Of a stretch of DNA of 64,000 bases, positions 43,424-52,027 are shown one piece after another. The first letter of the stretch is position 1. Every line of letters starts with the position of its first letter. The position numbers were made by a program, and so were the translations under genes. Source of the DNA: Bog-159 sp963818855 (GTDB taxonomy: Bacteria > Acidobacteriota > Terriglobia > Bryobacterales > Bryobacteraceae); NCBI GenBank assembly GCA_963818855.1, contig CAWFUH010000012.1, positions 186,001 to 250,000 on the forward strand, read 5' to 3'. Under the pieces are notes generated by a model, which saw nothing but the letters and a program-made list of their open reading frames with translations, searched no databases and had not been told where the DNA came from.

Positions 43424-43488
43424 TTCTCTTCCTTTGCTTTTCAAAATACTTCCGAAATTTCACCGCTCCCCGTGCAAACATTTGATAA

Positions 43489-43658
43489 CTAACGTGCGCG
43501 CCGCGCCAGCCTTCCGGGCCTCCGAACTTCGGGCCTCCGAAATAACGTCCGCCAGGCGTCGTTCCAAATCTTCGCTGCGGCCTTCGTGTCGGCCGGCAAC
43601 GCGTGCGAGTAGATCGACAGGGTGATGTTCTGGTCCGCGTGTCCCAGGCGTTCGGAGT
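43489..43658 (-). pseudogene. C-terminal fragment of a tyrosine recombinase (integrase)
   Basis: The minus strand reads SERLGHADQNITLSIYSHAL and continues PADTKAAAKIWNDAWRTLF before a stop at 43489. LGH and the nucleophilic tyrosine of IYSHALP are the end of the catalytic domain of phage/island integrases. Everything upstream is gone and replaced by the S9 peptidase coding sequence from about 43656. Adjacent to the tRNA-Asp end, this is the trace of an element that used this tRNA as its site. Confidence 0.82.
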
Positions 43659-44866
43659 ACGGCGGCTTTCGATCCATCGGGGGTAGCGCTGTAGGAGAAG
43701 ACGTCTTGATCGCCGCTGGTGAGCGGCTCGACTTTACCGGTTTCGGCATCGATGCGCTTCAGATTGGCGCGGCCTTCTTCGGCGGAATCGACGAAAATGC
43801 TGCGGCCATCCGCGCTCCAATACGGCTTCGACGGACCGGAGCCGCGCGGCGGTGCCTGATCGCCGCCCACGCCGCCGCCAATATCGTAGTCATAAGCGGC
43901 GGTCAGACTTCGGGGAATCCCGCCCGGTTCGGCGGGCGTGATGAACAGATCCGGCTGGCTGTAGGAGCGCTGCGCGAGGCCGCCCCCGGAATTGATGGAG
44001 CCGGCGAATGCGATGTGGCTGCGATCCGGGCTGAGCGAGATAGCGTGAATGGAGCCGTCGATACCGGCGACTTTGGCGATCTCGCCGCCGCCCGCGCTAA
44101 CGGCGTAGATCTCGTCGTGCGGCGGCTGGTAATAAGGCTCGCGCACGCGGCTCGAAGTGAAGTAGAGCTTCGCCCCGTCGCGCGACCAGACGATATCGGA
44201 TTCGCTGAATTCGCCGGTGGTGATCTGCTTCGCTTTTTCAGGACCGGTCACCACGGCCGGCACGGGAACGGCCCAGATGTGTGTGGGGCGATCGGGATCG
44301 AAGTAGCCTTCGCCGTTCATGCGGTACGCGGCCTTCACGATCACGCGGACGTCGCTCTCTTCCTCGTCCTTGCCGTCTTTCTTCTTGTCGAAATCCTTGG
44401 GCAGCGTGGTGGATAAGAATGCGATGGTATGTCCGTCCGGCGCCCATGCCAGCGCGCTCGCGCCCTTCGGAATGTCCGTGAGCGGGCGCGCTTCGCCGCC
44501 ATCCATGGAGAGCAAAAAGATCTGCGCGGGCTGGGGCTTGCCGTCTTTGTCCTTCTGGTCGGGCGCGCGGAGGAGGGCCACGGTGCGGCCGTCCGGCGAC
44601 CAGCGCGCGCCGGAGTCGTGCGTGCCCGCGGTGAACTGCCGCGCAGTGCCGCCGCCGGCGGGAATCATCCACAGCGAGGTTTCGTAGTTATCGTGCTTGG
44701 AGTTCACGGTAACGAGGGTGTAGACGATGCGCGCGCCATCGGGGGAGATTTGGGGCGCGGCGATCCAGCGGAAGGCATATAGATCGGTTTCGGTGATGGG
44801 ACGCTTGGGCGCGGCGGCGGCCGACGACAGCGCGGCGAAGAGAATCGGCAGAAGACGTGAGCGCAT
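43656..44866 (-). pseudogene. S9-family peptidase, truncated; lacks the catalytic domain
   Basis: From ATG 44866 (MRSRLLPILFAALSSAAAA, signal peptide) about 403 residues encode a TolB/WD40-like propeller of the prolyl-oligopeptidase/acylaminoacyl-peptidase type: AAPQISPDGARIVYTLV, ARWSPDGRTVALLR, LAWAPDGHTIAFLS. The alpha/beta-hydrolase domain with the Ser-Asp-His triad that should follow is absent; the sequence passes, around 43656, into the reading region of an integrase. The open frame runs on to 43460 but this is foreign sequence. An inactive leftover. Confidence 0.8.
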
Positions 44867-44890
44867 ATGGAGCATTAGACCACAGGATGT

Positions 44891-44980
44891 GGCGCACGCT
44901 TCAGCGTGCCGGGCGGGACTTGATCAGTCCCGCCGAACGGCGAACTGAGGTTCGCCGCTGCACGCTGAAGCGCGCGCCAC
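44891..44980. repeat. Cluster of palindromic repeats, family B and related
   Basis: Four hairpins in a row: GGCGCACGCT/TC/AGCGTGCC, GGCGGGACTTGATCAGTCCCG, GGCGAACT/GAGG/TTCGCC and GCACGCT/GAA/GCGCGC. The last two repeat the element at 3663-3704. It is located between the truncated S9 gene and the orphan permease, probably affecting transcript ends on one or both sides. Confidence 0.75.
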
Positions 44981-45023
44981 GGAATTATCGGACATTTGGT
45001 GCGTTCCGGCGTCTAACATCCTT

Positions 45024-47483
45024 ATGAACACGTTCTGGATGGATATCAAGCACTCGTTCCGATTGTTGCGCCTGAGTCCCGGGTTTACGATCACGGCCGT
45101 ATCGGCACTGGCCCTTGGAATCGGCGCCAACACGGCGATTTTTTCCGTCATCAACACGGTTCTGTTAAAGCCGCTCGCCTTTCCCGAACCCGACCGCATC
45201 GTGACTCTCATGACCAGCACGTCTCAAGGCGGCTTCCCAGCCGCCTCTGTGCCCAAATACAACACTTGGCGGCGGCAGACGCAGGTGCTCGAAGACGTCA
45301 GCGCCTACGACACCGGCGGCCCGGGGCTCAATCTCGGCGGAAGCGACCATCCGGAGCAGCTTAAGGGCATCCACGTTTCGTACGAATTCTTTCACCTGTT
45401 CGGCGTGCAGCCTGTCATCGGGCGCACTTTTACGGCCGCCGAAGACCGTCCGCACGGGGGCAATGTGATCGTTCTTTCCAACGGCCTGTGGCAGCGCCGC
45501 TTCGGGTCCGACCTGGGAATGGTGGGCAAATCGCTGAAACTCGGCGACGAATCCTACAGGGTAATCGGCGTGCTGGCGCCCGGCTTCACGTTCGATCCTG
45601 CTCCGGACGTGTACATGCCGTTCCAGGCCGATCCGGAAAGCACTAACCAGGGTCATTTCTTCCAGACGTCCGCACGGCTGAAACCGGGTGTTTCGCTTAG
45701 CACCGCCCAAGCCGCATTGAAGGTGGCCGGCGGGGAATTCAAGCGCCGGTATCCGCAAGACGTCGATTCCAGGATGAGCTTCACGGCGGAACCCATGCAG
45801 CAACTCATCGTCCGCAATGTGCGGACCGCTCTTTTTGTTTTGCTGGGCGCGGTGGGCTGTGTGCTTTTGATCGCCTGCGCGAACGTCGCCAGCCTGCTGC
45901 TGGCGCGTGCCACGGGACGCGCGCGGGAGATCGCCATTCGTTCCGCCATCGGCGCGGGCCGAGGCCGCATCGTGCGCCAACTGCTGACGGAGAGTCTGCT
46001 GCTCTCCATCGCGGGCGGCATCGTGGGTCTGGCGATCGGCGCGCTGGGCGTGCGCGCGCTGCTGGCCGTGAATCCGGGCGGTATCCCGCGCATTGGCCCG
46101 GAGGGTTCGGCGGTGTCCCTGGATTGGACCGTAATGGGCTTCACGCTGCTTCTTTCGCTGGCCACGGGGATACTGTTCGGGTTGGTTCCGGCGGTGCAGG
46201 CCTCGCGCGCCGACCTCAATATCACCCTGAAGGAAACCGGCGCACGCGGCGGTTCCGGTTTGCGTCAGAACAAATTGCGCGGCCTGCTGGTGATGGCGGA
46301 GATGGCCCTGGCCATGGTGCTGCTAATCGGCGCGGGGCTGCTCATCCGCACATTTTCGGCGCTGCATAACGTGGCACCGGGTTTTGACGCGCACAACGTG
46401 CTCACCATGGATACGGCGCTTACGGGGAGTCGCTTCGACCGGACCAAGGCGATTGACCTGATGACCCGCGAGGCGCTCGATCGCATCCATGCCATTCCTG
46501 GCGTGGAAGCCGCCGCCGCGACTTCTTACTTGCCCCTGGAGGGCGGTTTGGGACTCGGGTTCATCATTGAAGGCCGGCCGCTGACCAATGGATCGGCGCA
46601 CGGAGGCGCAGGCTGGAACTACGTCACGGCGCGTTTCTTCGACGTTTTCCGGATTCCTATTGTGCGTGGGCGCGCCTTCGCGGAACGCGACGATGCCGCC
46701 GCCCAACCGGTGGTGGTGATCAACCAGGCGCTGGCCAGGAAGTACTGGAAGAACGGGGAGAACCCCATAGGCCACCGGCTGATTATCGGCTCCGGTATGG
46801 GACCCGATTTTGCGCAGCCGCCGCGCGAGATCATCGGCATTGCGGGCGACGCGCGCGATGGCGGACTGAATAGCGACCCGCAGCCGGAGACGTTCATTCC
46901 GCTGGCTCAGGTGGGCGACGCGTACATGGCACTGAATAACCGCTTCATGCCGCTGAGTTGGGTGGTGCGGACCAAAGTCGTGCCCTTCTCGGTGTCCGCG
47001 CCGATCCAGCGCGCGTTTCAGGATGCGGCGGATTTACCGGCGGCGCACATACGCACCATGGACCAGATCGTGATGAGGTCCACCGCGCGCGACCAGTTCA
47101 ATACCTGGGTGCTGGGGATCTTCGCAGCGGTGGCGATTCTGCTGGCTTCCGTCGGACTGTATGGTCTGATGGCTTACTCTGTGCAGCAGCGGACGCTGGA
47201 GTTTGGCATCCGGTTGGCGCTGGGTGCGGATTTTCCGGCGCTGCGGAACATGATCGTGCGGCAGGCCATGACGCTGGCAGGCGCGGGGATCGTGATCGGA
47301 CTGGCGGCGGCTTACGGGCTAACGCGATTTCTGGCCACGCTGCTGTATAGTGTGAAGCCGACCGATCCGCTGGTCTTTGCGTCAGTCACCGTGCTGTTCG
47401 CCGTCGTGGCGCTGGCCGCGAGCTATTTGCCGGCGCGGCGGGCGCTTCGCGTGGATCCGATCATCGCGCTCCGGTACGAGTGA
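45024..47483 (+). CDS. Orphan MacB/FtsX-type ABC permease (acidobacterial duplicated type)
   Basis: 819 residues. An N-terminal membrane anchor (SPGFTITAVSALALGIGANTA) and a MacB periplasmic core are followed by an FtsX domain of three helices (residues 280-395, beginning LLGAVGCVLLIACANVASLL), then a second core and FtsX set (residues 410-819, ending PARRALRVDPIIALRYE). This two-core arrangement without an ATPase partner is typical of Acidobacteriota genomes. Export of small molecules or signalling is possible; function unproven. It stands between repeats with no ATPase neighbour. Confidence 0.88.
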   Translation: MNTFWMDIKHSFRLLRLSPGFTITAVSALALGIGANTAIFSVINTVLLKPLAFPEPDRIVTLMTSTSQGGFPAASVPKYNTWRRQTQVLEDVSAYDTGGPGLNLGGSDHPEQLKGIHVSYEFFHLFGVQPVIGRTFTAAEDRPHGGNVIVLSNGLWQRRFGSDLGMVGKSLKLGDESYRVIGVLAPGFTFDPAPDVYMPFQADPESTNQGHFFQTSARLKPGVSLSTAQAALKVAGGEFKRRYPQDVDSRMSFTAEPMQQLIVRNVRTALFVLLGAVGCVLLIACANVASLLLARATGRAREIAIRSAIGAGRGRIVRQLLTESLLLSIAGGIVGLAIGALGVRALLAVNPGGIPRIGPEGSAVSLDWTVMGFTLLLSLATGILFGLVPAVQASRADLNITLKETGARGGSGLRQNKLRGLLVMAEMALAMVLLIGAGLLIRTFSALHNVAPGFDAHNVLTMDTALTGSRFDRTKAIDLMTREALDRIHAIPGVEAAAATSYLPLEGGLGLGFIIEGRPLTNGSAHGGAGWNYVTARFFDVFRIPIVRGRAFAERDDAAAQPVVVINQALARKYWKNGENPIGHRLIIGSGMGPDFAQPPREIIGIAGDARDGGLNSDPQPETFIPLAQVGDAYMALNNRFMPLSWVVRTKVVPFSVSAPIQRAFQDAADLPAAHIRTMDQIVMRSTARDQFNTWVLGIFAAVAILLASVGLYGLMAYSVQQRTLEFGIRLALGADFPALRNMIVRQAMTLAGAGIVIGLAAAYGLTRFLATLLYSVKPTDPLVFASVTVLFAVVALAASYLPARRALRVDPIIALRYE

Positions 47484-47484
47484 C

Positions 47485-47555
47485 GTGGGGCAGGACTCCA
47501 GTCCTGCGGCCGGCGTCCACGCCGGCCCCGTGCGGGTCCTGGAGGACCCGCGCAG
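47485..47555. repeat. Palindromic intergenic repeat, family C
   Basis: GTGGGGCAGGACTCCAGTCC, whose GGACT/CC/AGTCC arms form a hairpin, then GGCCGGCGT/CCAC/GCCGGCC and GCGGGTCCTGGAGGACCCGC. A shortened copy lies at 57374-57416. It begins two bases after the permease stop. Confidence 0.8.
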
Positions 47556-47604
47556 ACCTGTGCCGCGCGGCCTTCACATACAATGGCACTGAGGTGCAAC
47601 CACG

Positions 47605-48957
47605 ATGAATTATTACCAGGAGAACCACGCCGTCTTTCTCGAAGGGCTGAAGAGTTTCCTGCGTATCCCCAGCATCAGCACGCTTTCCGAGCACAAGCCC
47701 GATATACGGCGGGCCGCCGAGTTCGCCCTGAACGAGCTGCGCGCGGCGGGTCTTACGGGCGAACTGATCGAAGGCGATGGCAATCCGCTGGTTTTCGCGG
47801 AGTGGACCGGTGCGCCCGGCAAGCCCACGCTGCTGCTGTACGGCCACTACGACGTGCAGCCGCCCGATCCGCTGGACGAATGGAAATCGCCGCCATTCGA
47901 GCCCGACGTCCGCGGGCAGGATATTTTCGCGCGCGGCTCCTCCGACGATAAGGGGCAGACGTACATCCTGATAAAAGCCGTGGAAGGACTGCTGAAGATG
48001 CGCGGCAAGCTGCCGGTGAACGTGAAATTCATCATCGAGGGAGAGGAGGAGACCGGCGGCGAGCACATCGAAAGCTACGTGGCAACGAAGCCGGCGCGCC
48101 TCGCATCGGACGCTGCCGTCATCTGCGACACGGAGATGTTCGCGGCGGAACTGCCCACCATCTGCGTGGGGCTGCGCGGCATGGTGTACGCGGAACTTGC
48201 CGTGGAGGGCGCGAATCATGATTTGCACTCGGGCGTGTATGGCGGCGCAGCTCCCAATCCTTTGCAGGCGCTGGCGGAAATTATCAGCGCGTTGAAGGAC
48301 CGCGACGGGCATATTCAGATTCCGGGTTTTTACGACCGGGTGGTCCCGCCCAGTCCGAAGGAGCGCGAGGCTTGGGCGCGGCTGCCGTTTGACGAGCGCG
48401 ACTATACAGAGAAGGAGATGGGCGCGCGCGAATTGGTGGGCGAACCTGGCATTCCGCTATTCGAGCGGCTGTGGGCGCGACCCACATTTGAAGTGCACGG
48501 CATTCGCGGCGGCTTCACCGGCGAAGGCGCCAAGACCGTGATACCGGCGCGCGCGGTGGCCAAGATCAGCACGCGGCTGGTGGCCGATCAGGATCCCAAG
48601 CAAGCCACCGAACAACTGAAGCAAGCCGTTGCCAAGGCGTGCCCGCGCGGCGTGACTGCGGAGTTGAAGCCGCTGCACTCGGCGCCGCCATCGCTGGTGA
48701 ACCCAGATAACCGATTTATACACGCGGCGGCCGAAGCCATGTCGGAGGTCTTCGGCAAGCCCACGGTGTATATCCGCTCGGGCGGCTCGATTCCGATTGT
48801 GGCGGCGTTCGAACAGAGTCTCGGCATTCCGAGTGTGATGATGGGCTTTGGGCTGCCGGACGATAATCTGCATGCCCCCAATGAGAAGCTGCATCTGCCG
48901 AATTTTTATCGCGGGATTGAGGCGGTGGCGCGCTATCTGGATTTGTTGGGGGGATAG
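47605..48957 (+). CDS. M20-family dipeptidase
   Basis: 450 residues. The metallopeptidase zinc motifs appear in order: LLYGHYDVQPPDPLDEW (His, Asp), RGSSDDKGQ (bridging Asp), IEGEEETGGEHIE (Glu-Glu), CDTEMF and the late HAPNEKLHL. A dimerisation lid domain sits between. The group cleaves dipeptides or acylated amino acids. ATG 47605 gives MNYYQENHAVFLEGLKSF. No neighbour on the same strand is close enough to be in the same operon. Confidence 0.9.
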   Translation: MNYYQENHAVFLEGLKSFLRIPSISTLSEHKPDIRRAAEFALNELRAAGLTGELIEGDGNPLVFAEWTGAPGKPTLLLYGHYDVQPPDPLDEWKSPPFEPDVRGQDIFARGSSDDKGQTYILIKAVEGLLKMRGKLPVNVKFIIEGEEETGGEHIESYVATKPARLASDAAVICDTEMFAAELPTICVGLRGMVYAELAVEGANHDLHSGVYGGAAPNPLQALAEIISALKDRDGHIQIPGFYDRVVPPSPKEREAWARLPFDERDYTEKEMGARELVGEPGIPLFERLWARPTFEVHGIRGGFTGEGAKTVIPARAVAKISTRLVADQDPKQATEQLKQAVAKACPRGVTAELKPLHSAPPSLVNPDNRFIHAAAEAMSEVFGKPTVYIRSGGSIPIVAAFEQSLGIPSVMMGFGLPDDNLHAPNEKLHLPNFYRGIEAVARYLDLLGG

Positions 48958-49122
48958 CGGGCGGCGGGGAGCCCTCGTTGGCGAAAGGCCGGCGCAAGGT
49001 TGGCGCGGATCCGCGAATCGCGCATCTCCCCTCACCTTGCCGCGAGTCAGTCGATAGCTGCAGCTTTATCCATGGGGGTTTGGTGGCCATAGTGTGGGGA
49101 TCGTTAGGACGGGCGCCAAGAT

Positions 49123-49590
49123 TCAGGTTCGTCGCCGGCCATGGGCTGAGCGCTTCTTGGCGCTTTGAGTCGTGCGCACGAAGGTACGCGGCTTCCCTGC
49201 TTTGCCTTCGGGCCGCTCCGCTTGCGCGATGGCGGCTCGTACCAACTCTCGAACACCAGGCGCGTCAAGGTCCGCCGCCTGGGCGATCCGGACGTGGCGA
49301 ATCCATTTGCCTTCGCCGCGCAGCAGGCCGCCCGGATCGGGCAGCAGCGAGCCGAAGTTAAAGCCGAGGTTGATCCATTTGGCATGCGTAGTAGTGAAGA
49401 CGAACGCGTCACCAGGCCGCTCTGTGAAGGTGAAGTGGTCGGCGATGGTATACACTTCGTAAACGAACTCGCTGGCCTCCGGAGCCTCTTCGAGGACCAG
49501 TTTTCGCGCGGCCAGTGCGACCTTTTGAATCACTTCGCCGTAAGGCAGGAGGAGTCTGAGATACTCCGGATCAGGCGGCCGCAGGTGCAT
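49123..49590 (-). CDS. DUF1801-domain protein
   Basis: 155 residues from ATG 49590; an in-frame ATG 49608 is also possible. The sequence YGEVIQKVALAARKLVLEEA followed by YEVYTIADHFTFTERP and GFNFGSLLPDPGGLL matches DUF1801, a small SRPBCC-like alpha/beta fold of unknown function. The C-terminus is Lys/Arg-rich. No clear operon partner. Confidence 0.72.
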   Translation of the reverse strand: MHLRPPDPEYLRLLLPYGEVIQKVALAARKLVLEEAPEASEFVYEVYTIADHFTFTERPGDAFVFTTTHAKWINLGFNFGSLLPDPGGLLRGEGKWIRHVRIAQAADLDAPGVRELVRAAIAQAERPEGKAGKPRTFVRTTQSAKKRSAHGRRRT

Positions 49591-49694
49591 CTGGCCAGTG
49601 TATCCCACGGATGGTCGGTTTCGATTCTGGACCTCCGGCCTCGCGCGAGGAGTCCATACTTGCCCATGACCTCATCCCGCCGCACACCGGCGCG

Positions 49695-49717
49695 CAACGA
49701 GAATTTTGTTCTCGTTG
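49695..49717. terminator. Hairpin in intergenic region, possible terminator
   Basis: CAACGAGAA-TTTTG-TTCTCGTTG, a perfect nine-base-pair stem with a five-base loop. It lies between the RraA-like gene (ending leftward at 49818) and DUF1801. It is followed on the minus strand by only a weak T/A tract, so terminator activity is uncertain. Confidence 0.4.
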
Positions 49718-49817
49718 TGTTTATAGGTCCCGTGAATCAGCACGATGCCGGTCATTCTGACTCCTGGCTCCTGACTTCTGTCTTCCATGCGGGAAGTGCC
49801 GGGGCGTCCGGAATCGG

Positions 49818-50507
49818 TCACAGGATTCCGTACTTGGCGAAAGCGTCGGATGCGGTCATGCCCTCGTCCAGCGCGCGCCCGACGCTCCTCTCGGCACGCG
49901 CTTTCTCGAGGGCTCGGACAAAGACCTCCTGCTCCGCAGCTTTGGGCACGACACATACTCCATCCATGTCACCGAAAAGGATGTCACCGGGCTCAATCCG
50001 CACCCCTTGCATTTCGATAGGAACCCGGTAATCCAAAACCTTGCCGCGCGGCCCCTGGTCCTGTGCGTAGGAACCCCGGGAAAAAACCGGGAATCCGGAT
50101 GCCAGTACTCCCCGCGTATCTCTGGAATAACCGTCCAGGACTGCTCCCGCGGCGCCGCACTTCATCGCTCGCCGGGTCATGAGTTCACCCCAAAGTGCGA
50201 AGCGCGGCGACGCGCCCGTCGAGACATACACCTCATTCGCTTTTAGATCGTCGAGTGCTTCCAGCATCAACCCGAAGGACCGCCCCGAGATCGCGCTATG
50301 GGAGCCTTCGAATACTTCTTCGAAAAAGTCCGCTTCGAGAACCGTCAGCGCCCGCCCTACCACTACCATTTCGCGTTGGAGAGGTTGAATCGGTTGAGGC
50401 AGGAACTGGCGGCGCATGCCCAACTTGTCCATTACGTCTCCGATCACGGCCGTGAATAGTTCCCGCCGCGCCATCTTAAAGAACTCGGAGTCATCCTGCC
50501 GGATCAT
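49818..50507 (-). CDS. RraA-like protein (HMG aldolase family)
   Basis: 229 residues from ATG 50507 (MIRQDDSEFFKMARRELFTA). The family core is visible: IGDVMDKLG, AGAVLDGYSRDTRG with the substrate/metal Arg-Asp residues, and DILFGDMDGVCVVPKA. Members act as 4-hydroxy-4-methyl-2-oxoglutarate aldolases/oxaloacetate decarboxylases or regulate RNase E; in this group the former is more likely, as no RNase E is nearby. Confidence 0.87.
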   Translation of the reverse strand: MIRQDDSEFFKMARRELFTAVIGDVMDKLGMRRQFLPQPIQPLQREMVVVGRALTVLEADFFEEVFEGSHSAISGRSFGLMLEALDDLKANEVYVSTGASPRFALWGELMTRRAMKCGAAGAVLDGYSRDTRGVLASGFPVFSRGSYAQDQGPRGKVLDYRVPIEMQGVRIEPGDILFGDMDGVCVVPKAAEQEVFVRALEKARAERSVGRALDEGMTASDAFAKYGIL

Positions 50508-50722
50508 GATTCAAATCCACATGTAAATGGCGCTGGCAAGGGTGCCGCCTTCAGCCGCCTACGCTGCTTCCACCGGGGATCCGAACGGCGTATTCTTCCA
50601 CTTGCATATGGTGTGGATTGTAACGCGGAGCGCAACCCTCGCCCGGTTACCTTCACATCGCTTTCAGATCCAATGGAGTTCCAAAGCAGCCGCTGAAGAT
50701 CGCGGGCACCGTAAAACGCCGC

Positions 50723-50771
50723 TTGACAGTCCACTCTGCCCGTCATAATATGGCGTAATGCGACATGTCGC
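50723..50771 (+). promoter_or_regulatory. Promoter and palindromic operator of the PadR gene
   Basis: TTGACA at 50723-50728, a 17-base spacer and TAATAT at 50746-50751 form a near-consensus sigma-70 promoter. The ATG at 50758 follows only six bases after the -10 box, so the transcript would be leaderless. A perfect 12-base palindrome GCGACATGTCGC at 50760-50771 overlaps the start codon and is a candidate PadR autoregulatory site. Confidence 0.72.
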
Positions 50772-51105
50772 GATACGTCAGGTCACCGAACCTGTCCTGC
50801 TGATCCTGACCAGCCTGGCGGACCAGCCCCGCCACGGCTACGCACTGCTCAAAGACATCCAGGCGCTCAGCGCCGGCCGCGTGCGCCTCAGCACCGGCAC
50901 GCTCTACGGCGCCCTGCGCCGCCTGTTGGAAGATGGCTGGATCGAACGCTTCGCGCAGGCGGATACTTCGCGCGACAAGCAAGCCTACCGGCTCACTCCC
51001 GCCGGACGCAGCCAACTGCAACAGGAATTGGCACGAATGAAGCAACTGACGCGGGCGGCCGGTGCACGGCTACGCGCGCCCGCGCACGAAAGAGGTGCGA
51101 CATGA
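50758..51105 (+). CDS. PadR-family transcriptional regulator
   Basis: 115 residues. The winged helix is recognisable: EPVLLILTSLADQPRHGYAL, LSTGTLYGALRRLLEDGWIE and the wing KQAYRLTPAGRSQL, with a short C-terminal dimerisation helix. In Acidobacteriota such regulators commonly precede MacB-type permeases or, as here, a small protein starting LYPFDFRAAF. The coupled start/stop ATGA at 51102 ties it to the next gene. A palindromic site at its own start codon suggests autoregulation. Confidence 0.9.
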   Translation: MRHVAIRQVTEPVLLILTSLADQPRHGYALLKDIQALSAGRVRLSTGTLYGALRRLLEDGWIERFAQADTSRDKQAYRLTPAGRSQLQQELARMKQLTRAAGARLRAPAHERGAT

Positions 51106-51386
51106 GACGGGCTTACCAAACCCTCCTAAAGCTTTATCCCTTCGATTTCCGAGCCGCCTTTGCCGCGGAAATGTTGGCGGCCTTCGATACTTTGGACGCG
51201 CAGCGCGGCGGCGTGGAACTGGCCGGACTTCTGGCGGGCGCGGCCGCCGAGTGGACCGCCAAGCTCACCACCGACAAGTCCGTGCGCGGACGCAGTCTGC
51301 CGGATCTCCGCATGATGCGGCCCGCCGGCATGCCGCCCGAGTTGTGGTTCGCGAGGGCCGAATGCTCGTCGGACACATCGCGCTAG
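51102..51386 (+). CDS. Small protein of PadR/permease cassettes
   Basis: 94 residues, coupled to padR by ATGA. Its start MRRAYQTLLKLYPFDFRAAF followed by AAEMLAAFDTL resembles the N-terminal prefix (LYPxxFRxxFxxEML) that precedes acidobacterial duplicated permeases, but here the permease is missing and the protein ends after about 94 residues, so it may be a shortened descendant. The stop overlaps the start of the next gene. Function unknown. Confidence 0.6.
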   Translation: MRRAYQTLLKLYPFDFRAAFAAEMLAAFDTLDAQRGGVELAGLLAGAAAEWTAKLTTDKSVRGRSLPDLRMMRPAGMPPELWFARAECSSDTSR

Positions 51387-52027
51387 GCCTCGCCGCCAAG
51401 CGGATTACCCCGCGCGTCTCGGTGGGTACGGCAGTCCTGGCGGCCGTGCTGCCCGATCTGCTCTGGTGCGCATTCCTGTTGGCGGGCGTCGAACGCGCCG
51501 CGATCAAACCCGGCCGCGGCGCCGCGAACTACCTGGCCCTTTCCGGCGTCGCCTTCAGTCACAGTTTAGTAATGGACGCGATGTGGGGCGCCCTGTTGGC
51601 CGTAGCCTACTACTTCGCACGGCATTACGCGCCCGGCGCGTGGATGCTCTTTGCGGCGGTGATGAGCCATTGGCTGCTGGACTTCGTGGCGCATCGGCCG
51701 GACATACCGCTCGCACCCGGAATTCATCGCTATTTCGGTCTGGGGCTTTGGAGTTCAGTCGCCGCCACCGTCATCGTCGAAGGTGGCATCTGGGTCGCCT
51801 CGATCATCGTCTACGTGCGCGCCACGCGCGCCAGGAACCGGACGGGCATAGCCGCCTTCTGGATCGGAGTCGCGGTTCTGACGCTGGCTTGGTATGGCAA
51901 CATCACAGGAGCACCGCCGCCTACACCGCGCGTCATGGCAGCCAGCAGCCTGGTCTTTTTCTCAGCCATCGTGGCGTGGGCCTATTGGATGAACCGCCTG
52001 CGTCCGTCTTGCTACAATTCGGTGTGA
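51362..52027 (+). CDS. Multi-pass membrane protein of unknown function
   Basis: 221 residues from ATG 51362 (MLVGHIALGLAAKRITP). About six hydrophobic helices; His residues in LVGHIALG, AFSHSLVMD and MSHWLLDFVAHRPD are spaced as in membrane-bound YdjM-like metal-dependent hydrolases, so a metal-binding membrane enzyme is possible. It overlaps the previous gene and its TGA overlaps the GTG of the next, indicating a tight operon. Confidence 0.65.
   Translation: MLVGHIALGLAAKRITPRVSVGTAVLAAVLPDLLWCAFLLAGVERAAIKPGRGAANYLALSGVAFSHSLVMDAMWGALLAVAYYFARHYAPGAWMLFAAVMSHWLLDFVAHRPDIPLAPGIHRYFGLGLWSSVAATVIVEGGIWVASIIVYVRATRARNRTGIAAFWIGVAVLTLAWYGNITGAPPPTPRVMAASSLVFFSAIVAWAYWMNRLRPSCYNSV

Noticed and set aside
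43500..43545. Short tandem GGGCCTCCGAA repeats after tRNA-Asp, considered as an attachment site
   Set aside because: The tRNA 3' end sequence is not repeated here, so it does not look like an att core; it is a small local duplication.
43622..44416. Plus-strand open frame of 264 codons within the S9 peptidase
   Set aside because: Antisense of a recognisable propeller domain; no start signal or family match.
49672..49956. Minus-strand frame ending in MTGIVLIHGTYKHNENK, suggestive of an alpha/beta hydrolase start
   Set aside because: Only about 27 residues follow the Met before a stop inside a hairpin. Too short and partly palindromic, and it overlaps the RraA gene upstream.
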